A DNA stretch of 64,000 nucleotides from Punica granatum (taxonomy: Eukaryota > Streptophyta > Magnoliopsida > Myrtales > Lythraceae): positions 25,514,811 to 25,578,810 of the forward strand of contig NC_045128.1 in assembly GCF_007655135.1 (NCBI RefSeq), written 5' to 3'. The notes under the pieces were generated by a model that saw nothing but the letters and a program-made list of their open reading frames with translations, searched no databases and had not been told where the DNA came from. A program made the position numbers and the translations under genes. Below, piece after piece: positions 22,078-35,374 of the stretch. The stretch's first letter is position 1. Every line of letters starts with the position of its first letter.

Positions 22078-22536
22078 GACTAAATACTAGTAGAACTGGA
22101 ACAAAATGTTACGATCTATTTAACCAAACCGGGCACGAATACACACTCGATCCTATTAGAAAACGATACCGAAAATATAATGGAAGTGGAATAAACGATA
22201 AATTAAAATTTCAATAATTCATACCTTCAGGATCGACATTCAAAATCTTATTCCGGATGCATGGTATCGCTTTGCCACGATTAAAGAATGCTAACTTGAC
22301 AATCCTATTAGGGTTTATTGAAGAATAATTCGTTCCTAAAATCCCCACAAGACTGCCAAGTAATTACTTTCTTGAATAATCGTTTGAAGCCGCCCAAGTG
22401 CTCGGCCTCTAGTTCATCCACATCAATGCGTTTTTGCCAAGAGTTATTCCTCCTTGACTCGAATAAGTCTCCACGGATCGCCCACATGGTCGGATTACGC
22501 TCTCGAGTAAAAGTAGAACGAGCGGTGGACTCCACG
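20923..22536. other. Non-coding spacer with microsatellites and a poly-G tract
   Basis: Holds the continuation of the TATC microsatellite, a run of 20 Gs at 21276-21295 followed by more G-rich sequence to 21311, and a (TA)n tract at about 22043-22077. From about 22090 the sequence may belong to the same older retroelement-like DNA that continues at 23080 and 26994, but no termini could be fixed. No gene recognised. Confidence 0.45.
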
Positions 22537-23079
22537 TGTAAAATATCCATTGGGCCTATAAGCGATTGGACACATCTCTAACCCAAAAGCTCGAGTTAAT
22601 AGATTGTGGTACCTAATCTCTTATAAACCTATTAGATTCTTCTTAATTTTTCCGTGTGAGATTTTTTACTCTTAACACCCGCCCTCACATGGCAACGTGT
22701 GGCTTTGACATTCACCTACACGTGCCACATGGACTAGAACAACCCGCCCTTAAGAACTAACTACGAGCTGAGACTGGACTTCCGTGCTCGGGAGGAGAGG
22801 GAGACGACAATTGACAATGAGGCCACGCTTGGGCCGGACTAATATGAGGCGGGTTTTTTTTTTCCGCACTCAGATTCAAAGAGACCACGAGTTTCACACT
22901 CGAGCCAAACACGAGCGCACTTCGGCTGTATCGACAAAGAGTCTTTTCAAATAGCGTGATGTAAACCCACACACATGTGCGCGGAAGCATAACCCGCTTT
23001 GATACCATGAAAAATATCCATTAGGCCTATAAGCGATTAGACACATCTCTAACCCAAAAGTTCGAGCTAATAGATTGTG
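22537..23079 (-). mobile_element. TRIM, 5' LTR truncated
   Basis: On the minus strand: a partial LTR at 23008-23079 (about half length), a PBS complement (TGATACCA, ending 23007), a short interior, a purine tract (CCCGCCCTCAC on the plus strand) and a full 141-bp LTR at 22537-22677. It belongs to the same family as the middle LTR of the TRIM at 17542-18508. The truncated outer LTR means no TSD can be found. Confidence 0.82.
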
Positions 23080-23864
23080 CAACTGGTGACCAAGGAAGAA
23101 ACAATTTCTTTCATTCCGCCGTGAGCAAGAGATGGACACGACCATCCATTTTCACCCGTGCACCTCCCCTCTAATTTTCTCTCATGACCGTGAATTTCTC
23201 CACAGATTCTGCCATCCATATATTTGTATCACACACATATCTAATATATATATCTATACAAATTTGCCTATTAGCCGTTAGGGTTATTTGGCAATTATAA
23301 TTAATTCACAATTAATTATAATTTGCAAATAAGTCCTCATGACTTAGATAGTTTTTAAAACCATGAGTGAATTATCTCATAACTCACATTGGTATAAAAA
23401 GAGAAAAATCATAATGCACTTACTAATATATAGATATTCTATATATAGTAACTTTCAATTTACGAACACTATTATATCAAATATAATAATTCCTTAAACA
23501 AGTCCACCTCAACATTAGATTTCACTTTGGGATGTGCTAGCACCCTTGCAACTATATTGCAAGTCTAATCGATAATTGATTGCTAATTAACTGTTTTAAT
23601 TAGAATCAATTAGTTCTTGAATCACTAAATGACAATGAGAATATAATGTCAACCAACTTGACATTATCAGAAACTCCTTTCTACAATTCAAAAGCATAAT
23701 TTCCAAAATACCCTTGGCTCCCAAAGATCATAAGCCACGCCTAGCAACATATCATGATAATCCAAATAGTGACAAATGTGCGGTTAGGACATTATGATGT
23801 ACCAATGACCATATATGCCATTCACTCGAATCCCTTCATTGCAGATCCCGATCTAGTTAGGATC
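23080..23864. other. Older non-coding sequence interrupted by the solo LTR
   Basis: AT-rich non-coding DNA that resumes after the solo LTR at 26994. It has the feel of a long, old LTR region (no ORFs, scattered short T/A repeats), but no ends were found and I do not assign it. Confidence 0.35.
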
Positions 23865-23869
23865 ATGGT

Positions 23870-26800
23870 TGTGCGCACCCGAATTTTGTCTCGTCGGGGT
23901 ACGCATGCGCGCGCCTAAATGCAACGCGGCTTGGGAGTGTCCACCTTCCCGGGGATGCGCGACGGACGCACGTGAGAAGGAGTCGCCACTTGCCATTTTA
24001 CGACCCGAAAGTCGAGGGCCGGCAAGTTACTCGGGTCTAGGGGTATGGGATACACCTAGTATGTTAAGGCAATGGTCTGTACGAAACCAGAAATTCCAAC
24101 TTCGGGGGTTCTATTACGTGTGGGCCTATATCCCACACGCCCTTTCGGTACTCTAACTTACTAGGCTTGCCATTTTATTTATTTACTGCATGATTAAGTT
24201 TCGCTCATCTTACGCGTTTTGACACTGTAAATTCGAAGAAACACTCTGACCATCTACTCTCCGACCGGGATTTTACATGAATATATGTATAATATAAAAC
24301 CTTACATTGTTCTCTAAAATAAATAAAGACAAGCTATAATGACTAAATCCCGGTCGGTTCGCATTTGGCCATGATTTCACTCATGCTCACCGTATAATTT
24401 GGAAAAGACCGAAAATTAAATTAAATGCGCACTCGGTGTATGGGGGTATTGGATCCCGTGATCGACGGTTATGAGCGTTGGACCCAGTGTGAATCGAGTC
24501 CTAAAGGATCGGGCCTGATCCGTATAACAATCAAGTGCAAAAGATGTAACAAGCAAGCTCAACTAAACAATCAATGGGGTTTTGTTATCGCCGAATTTAC
24601 GTGAATTAACTGATTATTAACCGGGGTATATTGGCATACAAATCCTACCTTAAAACAAACAAAAGGGTGATGGATAGGGCATGTAGCATTCAGCATTATT
24701 TAAACGGACCCAACAGACGTGATGTCCATAGTCAAGTCTCGAATGTGTGGGTTGTTTTTAGATTATTCTGTATCGTGACAATATGGCTTTTACAAATTAA
24801 GAGTGTTTTTCACCTTAAAAACCAAAACCTAACCCTCTATTTGACTATTTGACCGTGTTTGATTAAGCCGAGTTTGAGATTAATCCGTTTTCCCATGTTT
24901 TAACCCGTTCTAAACACAAACCTACACTAGGATTATGGCAGGACAAGAACCGGTAATCATACCCTTGAATCGGTAAATATGTGTGTGCATAAAAATCAAG
25001 ATTACGCTGTACGTATCTCGGTGCTTTAGAAATTGTGAATTTTGAAAAGGGCATGACTAACAGTTCTTGGACTGTCGACGCGATTATAAATTATTAATCA
25101 ATTCGTGCAATCCATTTAAAGAAATCAAGTGATTTAATTTAGCCAAATTTAACGTCCCGATTACCCCGTCTGTAGCATTTTAGGTTAATTAGAAACTTGC
25201 CGAATGCTTTAGTCTACGGATTTCGAACCGTCGAGATGGCCATTAGTTTACCGCCCGATAAACTCTAATTTCCGATATGCTCACATAATTACAAAATTGA
25301 AATATTTAAATGGGGTACATGCATTGTCGGTGGGTGATCCAAGTAGAAAAGGGCAGGATATTTTAGAAAATGTCCAGGGGACTGAATTAAACGATTTTAA
25401 AAGAGCAGGGACTGATTTGAAAATTCTAAAAAATTTGGGACTGATCTGAAAATTCTAAAAGATTGGGGACTGATTTGAAAATTCTAAAAAATGGGGACTG
25501 TGTAAAAAATTACTGAAAGTGTCCTAGGGCCTATTTGAAATGAATTTGAAAATTGGGACTGATCTGAAAATAAAAAAAATGGCCCCAGGACTAAACTGAA
25601 ACAACTTGGAAAGTTTTTTTGGGATGTTTGAAAAATTCTGGGAATTCCAGGACTGATTGGGAGATAGTAAAATGACTGGGACTGGATTGAAAAGAAATTT
25701 TGAAGTTCGGGGCAGACCTGAAAAGGGTGAAAAATGGCCCAGGGACTAAACTGAAACAACTTGGAAAGTCTTTTGGGACGCTTGAGAAATTCTGGAAAAT
25801 CCAAGGACTGATTGAAAAATAATAAAATATCCGGGACTTGGTTGAAAATAAATTTTAGGGTTCGGGGCAGATCTGAAAAAAATAAAATGAGTCCTCTGGA
25901 CAGAAATGTAATAAAATGGAAAGTTCATAAAATCGAGTTCGGGACAAATCCGATCACCCACGCGACCCAAGAACACTCAATTCACATTATATCCAATTAA
26001 GCAAGCAATAATATTCAGGAAATGAGCCCTAATTATGCCACTAAGTTGAGAATTTACCTAGTTCGGAAAGTTGAAGGGCTTCTCTGTAAAAATAAAAAAA
26101 AATCGCCGGATGAATCGGACCAAATCGGATCGGACCGGATCGGATCGGACCGGACCGCCCGAAGGAAAACCGCCCGAAGAGCGCTGGGCCGGACTGGGGA
26201 ACCTTGGGCCTGAATGGGCCGAGCCTGCAAAGGAAGAGAAATGGGCCGAGGCCCGTTAGCCGAAGGGCGGCCGGGATCGGGAGGAAAGCGGCGGCGACGG
26301 GCTGGGGCCGGCGGTTCTCGCCCCCTGGACGCCTCGACGACGGCCGGAATGGACGTGGGGGATAGCTCTGGGCGCCGCCGATGCTTCGCAGTGGTCGATC
26401 GGGACCTCACCGGCGCTTAATCAGTCGGAATCGGGGGGAAAAGGTTACGGTTTTCCGGCGGAAGCTCCGAAACTCCGATTTCAAAATCCGCCAAATCGAG
26501 AGCCAATTTTCTGATTTCGTTTGCTGGGTCCTGTTCCTCCCCACCCGAATTGTATTTCTGTCCATTTAATTGCGATTCCATTCCCTTTTCCGTTAAGATT
26601 TCGGCCGATTTGGCCGAAAATCGCGAAAATCGCGATTTGGGCGTTCTGGGCCAGCGGGAATCGCGGGCAGCCGGCGAGAGCTGCCCGGCCCCTGCCCGGC
26701 CTGCCCGAACTGCCCGAATCGCTCTTTTTTTTTTTTTTTTTCAAATTAGGGCCGGCGAGTCACGGGTAGCCGGTCAACGCTGCCCGGCCTTGCCCGGCCC

Positions 26801-26988
26801 TGCCCGAGATTTTTCTTTTCTTTCCTTCTTTTTTTTTTCTTTCCTCTTTCTTATTTATTTATTTATTTATTTTTATTATTATTAATTAATTAATTAATTA
26901 ATATATTTTTTTTAAAAAAAAGTTGATAAATAGAAAAATGACAATTTTACCCCCCCTGGAGCCGATGGACCGAAATTGGGTGCTGACA
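23870..26988 (+). mobile_element. Solo LTR, 3.1 kb
   Basis: Starts TGTGCGCACC, ends GGTGCTGACA, and is flanked by an exact 5-bp duplication ATGGT (23865-23869 and 26989-26993). It has no PBS, polypurine tract or protein domain, which is what remains after recombination between the two LTRs of one element. The length is large; among plants such long LTRs are known in Tat/Ogre/Retand-type gypsy and some copia lineages. It is markedly GC-rich in its last third (26100-26800). Orientation is assumed from TG...CA reading equally on either strand, so strand is uncertain. Confidence 0.8.
25364..25885 (+). repeat. Degenerate short tandem repeats inside the solo LTR
   Basis: A unit like GGGACTGATTTGAAAATTCT recurs many times between 25375 and 25500. 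A longer block containing CTAAACTGAAACAACTTGG occurs at about 25591 and again at 25746 (period about 155 bp). Confidence 0.8.
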
Positions 26989-26993
26989 ATGGT

Positions 26994-27710
26994 TAATGTC
27001 AAACTTTATAGCCGGCCAAATGGAACCTTTGAGCTTCCATTTATAGATCAACAGAACTTAAACTAGAAACTCTTTTCTATTTTATTTAAGTCCATCCACC
27101 TTGGCCAAAGATTTCCTGATCAAGAACAAAACCCATAAGATCTTTCCTCCTTTACTCAAGTCAATGAATCCCATCTCAACTGAACATCTACCTCCATACA
27201 CAACTAACTAGGACCACTATCTATCGAATATCCATGCTTAGCACAAGTATATAAGCACGAGCAAATCCTAATTATTCATGCATGAGATAATCGTGCCATC
27301 TCAGTTCTAAGGACTACATGCACTAATACGGTCCAAATAATATTCATTAGCAACAGTAAAGTACCACGAGAATATTATTTGCGTGTCACAGTTCGACTCA
27401 TTTATTTCTATAAGTGTCCACAAATCCGTCTCGATATCAGATACCGAATCGCATGAGACTCACTACTCCATCTTCATCAGCATCTCTATACTAATCATGG
27501 ATACAGTCAAAAGTGACGATCTATCTGGAATGGTGGTGCCCAGCTAAGATTCCTACGATCGCAAACAGTTTAAAGAAACCTATACTAGAATACTTCGTCA
27601 CTCATATTCTCAACTCTTTGGTAATGAAACATCTGTCAAGTATCTATGGACTTACCCTATTAAACATAAATGATTTATGAATAGCATAATATATATCATT
27701 ACTATAAATA
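26994..27710. other. Right part of the sequence split by the solo LTR
   Basis: Continuation of the non-coding DNA of 23080-23864. No gene, LTR boundary or RNA was recognised up to the abrupt start of gypsy coding sequence at 27711. Confidence 0.35.
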
Positions 27711-29640
27711 GGAATAGCCACAGACTCCTTGAAAGTTGCAGCTATGTCTCTATGGCCTCCGCCGAACAATGTGAAGGCTTTGAGGAGTTTTCTTGGTCTA
27801 ACGGGATATTACATGAAGTTTGTGAAGGGTTATGGGGTCATCAGTAAACACCTGACAGACTTATTAAAATGGGGCAGTTTCAGTGGAGCATTGAAACTGA
27901 GAGGGCCTTTGAATCACTGAAAAGAGCAATGACCACAGCTCCTGTTTTAGCATTACCAGATTTTTGAAAGCCTTTCGAGCTTGAAACTGATGCTTACGAA
28001 ACAGGGATGGAAGCAGTGCTTATGCAAGAAAGCAGACCAATAGCTTTCTTGAGCAAGGCTTTCGGTCCCAAAGCCAAGGGCCTATCGACATACGAAAAAG
28101 GGTTTATGGTTATTCACTTGGCTGTCACCAAGTGGAGGCGTTACCTCCAAATGGGACCTTTTGTGATTAAAATACTGATCATGAAAGCTTAAAACAAACA
28201 AAGAATTACCTCTTCTGTCCAACAAAAGGACTTGTCTAAGCTTCTAGGACTGGACTACACCATTCAATAAAAAAGCGATAAAGAGAACAAAGTAGCAGAT
28301 GCCCTTTCGAGATCCTTTGAGGAGGAGATATCGTCCCTGGGGGCTATCTCTACCATAGTGCCCGCTTGGGTTGAGGAGATTCAAGAAAGTTATAAAGGAA
28401 TGGATGAACTCCAAACCATAATAGCTTCCTTAATCATTGACTAACAATCTTGTCCAAACTACTCTCTAAGCCAGGGATCTTGCGTTTCAAAGGAAGGCTT
28501 TGCCTCGCAGACAAAGGGGACTTAACTGAAAGGGTCATGCAAGCTGTGCATAGTTCAGCTTTGGGTGGTCACTTGGGCATCTCTGGGACTTACCAGAGAG
28601 CTAAATCACTGGTTCGGAGGAAAGGAATGAAGACTGATATATTTAATTTTGTGCAGGAATGCAAGGTATTGCTGCTGCCACTTCCAATTCCTGATCGAGC
28701 TTGGAAGGACGTAAGTTTGAATTTTGTATAAGGATTACCAAAGCCCGAAGGGAAGGACACCATCTTGGTGGTTGTGGATAGATTTATAAAGTACGGCTGT
28801 TTCATCTCCCTTTCTCACCCCTTTACAGCCTCCCAAATAGCAAAGTTATTCATGGATAATGTGCACAAGCTTCACGGAATGCCCAAGACGATCGTCTCCA
28901 ATAGAGATAAGGTCTTCACAAGCCTCTTTTGGCAAGATTTCTTCAAGACCATGGGAGCTGATCTCCATCTCAGTTCAGCATACCATCCACAGACTGATGG
29001 ACAGATCGAGAGGCTCAATAGATGCTTGGAGAATTATCTACGTTTTATGACCTCTTCTAGGCCCCAGAATTGGAAAAAAATGGTTGTCCTTGGCAGAATT
29101 CTGGTACAACACCAACTTCCACACCTCTATAAGAACAACCCTGTTTCAAGCTCTTTATGGGTACTCCCCGACACACTTTTCTCTAGATACTTCGCTCGAA
29201 GGGAAGGTGGCCTCGGTGGAGGAACTTCTACGAGAGAGGCAGATTGTGGTGAACTCTCTACGGGGGCAACTAGAGTGATCTCACTAAAGGATGAAGTTTT
29301 ATGCTGACAAGAAAAGAGTTGAGCGGTCGTTCGAAGTGGGGGACTGTGTGTTTCTTAAGCTACAACCTTCACGGAAGACCACTGTAGCCTTGTGTAACTC
29401 CGTTAAACTGTCATCGAGATACTATGGCCCCTTTAAGGTCGTGAAGAAAATCGGAGTTGTTGCACATGAGCTCAATCTTCCAGCAGGGTCTCGAGTTCAC
29501 CCCCGTCTTCCAAGTGTCGTTGCTTAAGAAGAAGGTAGGAAGAGGAGTTACTCCTCAGCCTGAGCTTCCCTTGGTGAATGATGAAGGTCAGTTCAAGGTG
29601 GAACCCATGGCAATTCTAAGTAGAATAATGTCTTCAGATT
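27711..29640 (+). pseudogene. Ty3/gypsy pol fragment: RT end, RNase H, integrase
   Basis: Coding homology starts abruptly mid-RT (SFLGLTGYY near 27785-27815). RNase H follows with LETDAYETGMEAVLMQ, then a LLGLDYTIQ...KENKVADALSRS tether. The integrase has the HHCC end (HSSALGGHL; final Cys region altered), the core and the C-terminal WYNTNFHTS...GYSP and VFQVSLLKK blocks. The first catalytic Asp is Asn and is followed by a stop (VSLNFV-stop). The second, normally SDRD, reads SNRD. The Glu in GQIERLNR remains. LTRs are missing on both sides. The HPVFQVS-type ending suggests a chromovirus-like lineage; that is inference. Confidence 0.9.
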
Positions 29641-30582
29641 CGCTAAGTTTCCTATTTTCTGGAAAAAAGTGGAGCCCAAGAATCCAATTCGGGCTTTTCA
29701 AGCGCCAAAATTTTTCCTCTCTCTGGGAAGCCTCTCTCTTTTGGGAAGTGGTACTTTTTGGGAAAATTTCTTCCAAGAATAATACCCTTTTTCTTTTAAA
29801 AAAAAATTGACCCTCTTACAGTCGCGTGAGAAAACCGAGCTTTTTTTATTCAAAATTAATTATATAAAGATAAAAATATATTCTTTTATTCCTTTATAAA
29901 TATTTATAAGTTTTTAAAAACTTATATAAAAAGGTAAATACTTGTAATTATTTATAAATATAAATATGGCAATATTATTATTTTTTAATTATATAATAAA
30001 TATTATTATTGTTAAATAAATATATATATTAATATTAAAATTAGGATTCAAAAATCTAAATTATAAGTTTAATTACTTTAGTCACCTAAAAGATTATATA
30101 AAAATGACATATTTGTAAAAAATTACATATTTTTCCGTGAATCTATTTCGTATTTAACACTATAATATTGCATTACTGTTTATTTTCTAAGGAGTATAAA
30201 ATAGTCGCCAAACACATGGATATAACGTTATGAGGAATCTGATATTCCTGGCCTTTACTTTTGCAGTAATCTAACGTCCTTGTGATCTAATTATCAGCGA
30301 ACCGAACCAAACCGCTCAGCGTGTCTACATGTTAAAGGACGATATCATTCCTTGAGTATGTTGTCCGTTTTGATCATCTTTGAGGGGTAAAGTTCTCCAT
30401 TCACCTTCTTATGATATTTTTATTCCTCATAAGTTCCTAATGGCTTACCTCTCCTCTTAGGTGATATGATTGATGATTTGTTACCTCGCGGTCGCACTAT
30501 TCAATTTATTCTCGGTTTGGCTCATTTCTCTAAAAAAAAAAAAAAAAGGTCTTCGTGTAAGTTAATTGTAAAGATAAATCCT
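29641..30582. other. AT-rich spacer
   Basis: Very A+T-rich DNA with an A-run at about 30531-30547. No coding region, RNA or terminal repeats recognised. Confidence 0.5.
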
Positions 30583-30810
30583 AAGTAATAGCGTATGGTC
30601 TTATTTCAAAACACTTTTCATTCCTCATCATGAAAATCTTCCGTCTAGTAGAGAACTAGTCGACCAGGAAGCGAGTTCAGAACTTGTGTATCAGCCTGGC
30701 AACTCTTCAACATGACTGATATCCATTAAATTCGATATCTAGGTGAAATCGAACTGGAACTCATTGACATGGAATAAGCAGTGCCTTTATTGGGAAGTAG
30801 AACTACGAAA
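30583..30810 (+). repeat. Left member of the ~227-bp direct repeat flanking MULE1
   Basis: Matches 37135-37359 end to end with about 15 differences; it stops exactly at the left MULE1 end. Its last nine bases are ACTACGAAA, also the last nine of the right copy. Confidence 0.88.
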
Positions 30811-31130
30811 AAGACCACAACACTTTAGTCCTCCAATTTTTCAATTGCTACCACTTTGACTACTTGAATTTTCAGAATCATGAATTTGATCCCCCAATTT
30901 CAATTCCGTCTAACAGTTTTGTCCTAACGTCAACTGGCTGAACGAAATCTGATGAGGAGGCTGAGGTGGGACAAACGGGGTCATTTTTATGCCACGTTGT
31001 AACCAAAATGACATCATTTGCCTACCTGCAGAACAAAAATTAGATGTGGTTTCCGTGCTTCACAGCCACAAGCAAACGACGACGTTTTTGAGCTGCCCTT
31101 GCCACACCACGAAATGACATCAACTTTCCA
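30811..31130 (+). repeat. Left terminal inverted repeat of MULE1
   Basis: Reverse complement of 36800-37128 with scattered differences; contains CCTAACGTCAACTGG and CTTCACAGCCACA blocks found in both arms. Confidence 0.87.
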
Positions 31131-31288
31131 TTGTTAGTTAGATTACGAGAATTCCCAATTTTCATCCATTTGAAACCTTAATCCCCAAATTCCCAAAATC
31201 CTCCAATCCAACTGAAAACCCTAGTCCCCAAATTACTACGTAATAGAGCACCGTAGAAGACGATTGCGATATCAATTTGGAGCTCACC

Positions 31289-31732
31289 ATGAGTTGCAAC
31301 TCTCAATCACAGTGGAGCTGTTGTTATCATCGTCGTGTGTGTAAGGATTCACCCGTTTTCCCCAAGAGCACGAGAAAGAGTAGTTGGAGCATGTCCAATG
31401 GCCCAATGGCGAAGATATCTTTTGTGATTGTGGGCAAAGAAAGAGCAGTTGAAGCATGTCCAATGATGAAGATATCTTCAATCACTGTGGGCGAAGAGCT
31501 CTGAGGATTACTTCCAACACCAAATGCAATCCTGGAAGGGCATTTTAAAGGTGCCCACTGTGGAGGAACAACAGTTTGGTTATTTTCAATGGGAAGATGA
31601 ACTTGGCTTGTCAAACTCCTCTCTTGATCAAAGGTTGATCATTAGCTTAAGAGGAGGAATGCCACCAATGAGATAGAGTTAAAAAAGTTAAGGGTTGTGT
31701 GTTTGATATTGGCTTTGTTGGTTATTGTTTAG
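31289..31732 (+). pseudogene. GRF zinc-finger/hydrophobic-tail protein of MULE1, broken
   Basis: The ATG at 31289 starts MSCNSQSQWSCC, similar in pattern to MSSHSHRSHSHCC of MULE2 (46716). In another frame 31484-31560 gives CGRRALRITSNTKCNPGRAF-stop-RCPLW, the GRF zinc-finger pattern (C..A...TS.T..NPGR.FY.CP) with a stop at the Tyr position. FQWEDEL follows, the usual acidic end of the finger. Further on, ELKKLRVVCLILALLVIV (31674-31727) is a short helical segment plus a membrane-like stretch, as in MULE2. An internal duplication of about 57 bp (31375-31490) sits before the finger. Several frameshifts make it a pseudogene. Function is unknown. Confidence 0.68.
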
Positions 31733-32541
31733 GCATTGAAATTATGGAAGTAAGTTGGCTGTGGTTTATTTGGTGTGACTAGGATTGCATGGATATGCTT
31801 TGAGGGCGGTCTGTTTTGGTTATACTATGATGGAAGTGGCCATTGTAGTTGATGAATGAGTTGGTAGTTGATGAAAGAGCTGGTGGTGGGGGTCTGTCAC
31901 CGGTAGATGGTGCTTAGGAGTTACTTTTTTTTCTTCTTTTGCTGATTGTATAAACTGAAAATGTAGTTATGTTACAATATTTAATGAAGCGTGACTTGAT
32001 ATCATTTGTTTCATATTGTTCCTCTTATACCAATTTATATCTTAGTGTGCAAATTTTGCACTAATCTGACAAAAATAAGAAATCCAGGAATGGTACGATT
32101 GAGCAACATATTAACTGGTACTTGAGAATAACTGGTGCATATAGTACTTGAGAATTCTTGAGAATAACTATTGCATATATTAACTTCCATTACAATCTAA
32201 GAGTTCGAATGGTCAGATAGACTTTTGAAGACCACAAAATATAGTACCAACTGGTCAGAAAATAACTATCTGACTGCTACAAAATGCCCATTTGGTCACC
32301 TATACAAAATGTATCTGATTTGACCATGCATATACCATCAGCATCAGCTATACCAAAAGACCAACTTAAGCATATCATCAACTGTACGAAAAGACCATAA
32401 GAGGACTAAAGATCAGTTCCTATACACTTTTATATGTATTATCATTAAATATACCAAAAAAGACTTCCACTAATGACTCATGTGTTGCTGTTTCAGTTCC
32501 TCATGCTACTTCTTTTTCTGAACCTGCGTGTTGCATGACTC
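31733..32541. other. MULE1 central non-coding region
   Basis: Lies between the converging GRF and mudrA remnants. Repeated phrases such as AACTGGT and TACCA are visible, but no gene. Confidence 0.5.
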
Positions 32542-35031
32542 CTATGTTTTCAAATTTTGGCTTGAGTTGGATAAGGACCTCTGAGCTTGCTTGTTTGCCA
32601 TACTCCTAGTCGTCCTTGGAAGAATTGATGGTGGAGGAAGAGATCCTACTGCATGACCACCAAACACTGAACTTGAGGCAGGAGCATGCATTGGCACTGA
32701 GGTAGGTATAGTTCTTGGCATTGCGATAGGAGCATGAAATGGCACTGAGGTGTGAAATGGAGGTGATGATGGTGCTGGTATTAGAGGCCTGCATGGGGGT
32801 GGCCTCATAACTATCTGATTGTTTCTCTACAAGTTCAGGTCAGGTGTGGGGATGAAAATTGGTATGCTCTCACCTGGTTGGCCTGGCAGCATCCAAGTAT
32901 GGGTGGTTGGAGTTGGTCTTGAAATCTGGTTGCTCTGCATGATAAAACCAGTTGTGGAAAATCAAAATAAGCACTATAAATGCATATAAAAAAGAGAATG
33001 ACCAATAAAAAGATAATTACCTCTTGTGTTTGCACTGTTGACTCTGAAACAGCTGCATCCTCACCATGTTGTGTTCCAGCCACAAATTTACCCCGATCAA
33101 TTACATGCAAATTCATAAAAATTGAAAATTTATTAAAATATATTTAAGCATTAAGTTAATATAAATACCTCACTCTTTGCATTTTCTTTTGTTGTTTTCT
33201 GCTTCTTCTCTCTAACTGTTGTCCCATTACATCTAGTCTTGTTGTGCCATGTATTTCCACACTTCAAGCATGTGGTAGCCTTGTACTTTCTCTTGGCCTT
33301 AAATGGATTGGGTGTTACATCTTTCTTCTTATCCCTTTTCTTTTGGGGTCTTCCACCACCTCTCACGTACTGTGGTGGCAAGATTGGATCTAGACTACTC
33401 TTATCCAATTATGCATGTCGTCCTACTAGATGAATGAAGGGTGTGTAGATGGATTGCCATGTTTCTTTGGAAAAGTATGCATGGATAAACATTTCAGGTT
33501 GCATCCCATCGTGGCATATGCAAGCCACTGCATGACAACAGAGAATGTCACTTAGATCACACTTCTTGCAAGAACAACTCTTCTCATTCAAGTCCACTAC
33601 ATATTTGTCACTTGGACTATAGATGTGCAGCACTTGGAACATTGAGCCACTAGGATCCCCCACCCACATTGGATGCCACTTGTTGGCATGTTTCTTAGCA
33701 TCCTCGAGCTTGGTCTGAGCTGCTGGAGTGATTAGACCATGGTAACTTTCAATTTCACTCATTGAATTATTCATCTTCATAGTCAAGTATTCTCTGATAT
33801 CTTCCAATATTGTGATGATTGGTTTCCCTCTAAACTTGACTATGGCTGCATTAAATTGCTCAGATACATTGTTCACCAAGGCTGGATTCTTTGTTGATGG
33901 ACTAAAAGCTGCTCTAGTCCAATTATATAGTTCAAACTTCTTCAGGTAAACCAAGCTGCTTCATTTACTTCCTTGATCTTCTGTAAATGTGCATTGAACT
34001 CATTCATAGTCTTCGAAAAAGCACAGTCCCACAATAACCATCTCAGCTCTTGATTTCTCCATTAACTCCAAAGATTTGCTTCCAAGTGCTTCATACAGAA
34101 CCTATGTCTAGTTCCTAGGCATAGTTCTTGAACTGCTGACATCAAACCCTACATATATACACAATGGTTAGATGTGAAACACATAAATGCATATTAATAA
34201 TCATAAATTAAAGATAGTAACCACCTTTTGTATATCAGATATCACTTCCCAACCATGCTCATTAGGGTAACATATATCCTCAAACAATCTTGTTAAAAAC
34301 CACTTCCACTTTTCCTTTATCTCCATCTCAACAACATAAAAAGCGTGGTTGAGCTCTTGAGTCACTACTGCTAATAGAGTACCTCCATAATATCCCTTCA
34401 AAAAACAACCATAAAAACTTATGAGAGGTCTACAACCCCCTTAATGCCTCTCTTTTGGTTACTTCAAAACAGATGTAAATTTTATGAAATCTAGGAGGCA
34501 AACTCTTATCCACCCTCTCGACACTTAATCCTGCAGTTGACCCAGGATAGCTCCTTCTTATCTCTTGACAATAATCCCAAAGTGCAATAAATTGTTCATT
34601 CTCAGATCCTTCAACAATATCTTTGGTTATTTCCAAAACTCTATGCAATTTCATCTCAATCAATTGAACTTGATAATTACTCCTCAATAATGTGTCTTTG
34701 ATAATCAAATTCAGGTATTACAATATAATCATATGTTTCGTCAGCCCTCACAATAGTTTCTAACACTTCATTCTTTGAGGAAATGTTAATACCAACATTA
34801 GCTCTCCATTTTGACTTTCTCTGTCTTGAATACTCAGTTACATCAGTTGCAAACTTATCTACAAATTCAAATACTTCTGTGAAGAATTCCTCATCATCAT
34901 CTTGGTTGTCTTCATACATTTGATCCCGGTTCATATGTTTCATACTCAGATCCATCAAAACCAGTCTCATATCCTTTATCACTACCAACCTCAACCTCAT
35001 CTCCATCGGACCAATCATTCTCCTCTGACAT
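32542..35031 (-). pseudogene. mudrA-like MULE transposase (MULE1), broken
   Basis: The minus strand gives an acidic N-terminus from an ATG at 35031 (MSEENDWSDGDEVEV). A central region follows (34430-34708), then the catalytic part (34201-34450) ending GWEVISDIQK. A C-terminal half (33409-33954) has the SWIM zinc finger CSCKKCDLSDILCCHAVA. A CCHC knuckle CLKCGNTWHNKTRC lies at 33200-33290 and a proline-rich tail at 32542-32808. In the first catalytic block, where the family has DG(C/T)HLKG, the sequence reads YGCFLKGYYG: the catalytic Asp is Tyr. The second Asp (ISD) is intact. Several frameshifts and stops occur; some breaks may be introns. MULE transposases cut and join element ends and leave 9-bp duplications. 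Confidence 0.87.
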
Positions 35032-35374
35032 TGTCTAAGATTGAAATAAAGCAACAAATAAGGGATAGAATAAAAAACCAATGGCATCAACCCCAACACC
35101 ATAAAGACAAGCATGGTCCACAACTAAAAAAAGTTTATTATTTTATGCTTGTCCACTTACCAGCCAACATATAAATACCAAAAGGACAAACAAATCAAAC
35201 AATAGCAACATCAGTGGTTTACAACCACAGATTAGCAGGAGGAACATACCTCATTTTGATGTTCTATAGCAAAAAGAGAATAAACTTTATACTAAAGTAA
35301 GCTTCACTAACCAGGATTACTCAAAATTGTGCTCGATTTCACCTTGACTCTATTTGGATTCCCAAGTGGTTTAG

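Noticed and set aside
25484..25976. Minus-strand open frames rich in Phe, Ser and Pro
   Set aside because: They are translations of the degenerate repeat inside the solo LTR.
26054..26410. 118-codon Arg/Pro-rich minus-strand frame
   Set aside because: GC-rich part of the solo LTR with short GATCGGACCG repeats; composition alone keeps it open.
30840..31010. tRNA or small RNA gene in the MULE arms
   Set aside because: No cloverleaf or box A/B spacing; the pairing seen is the long inverted repeat.
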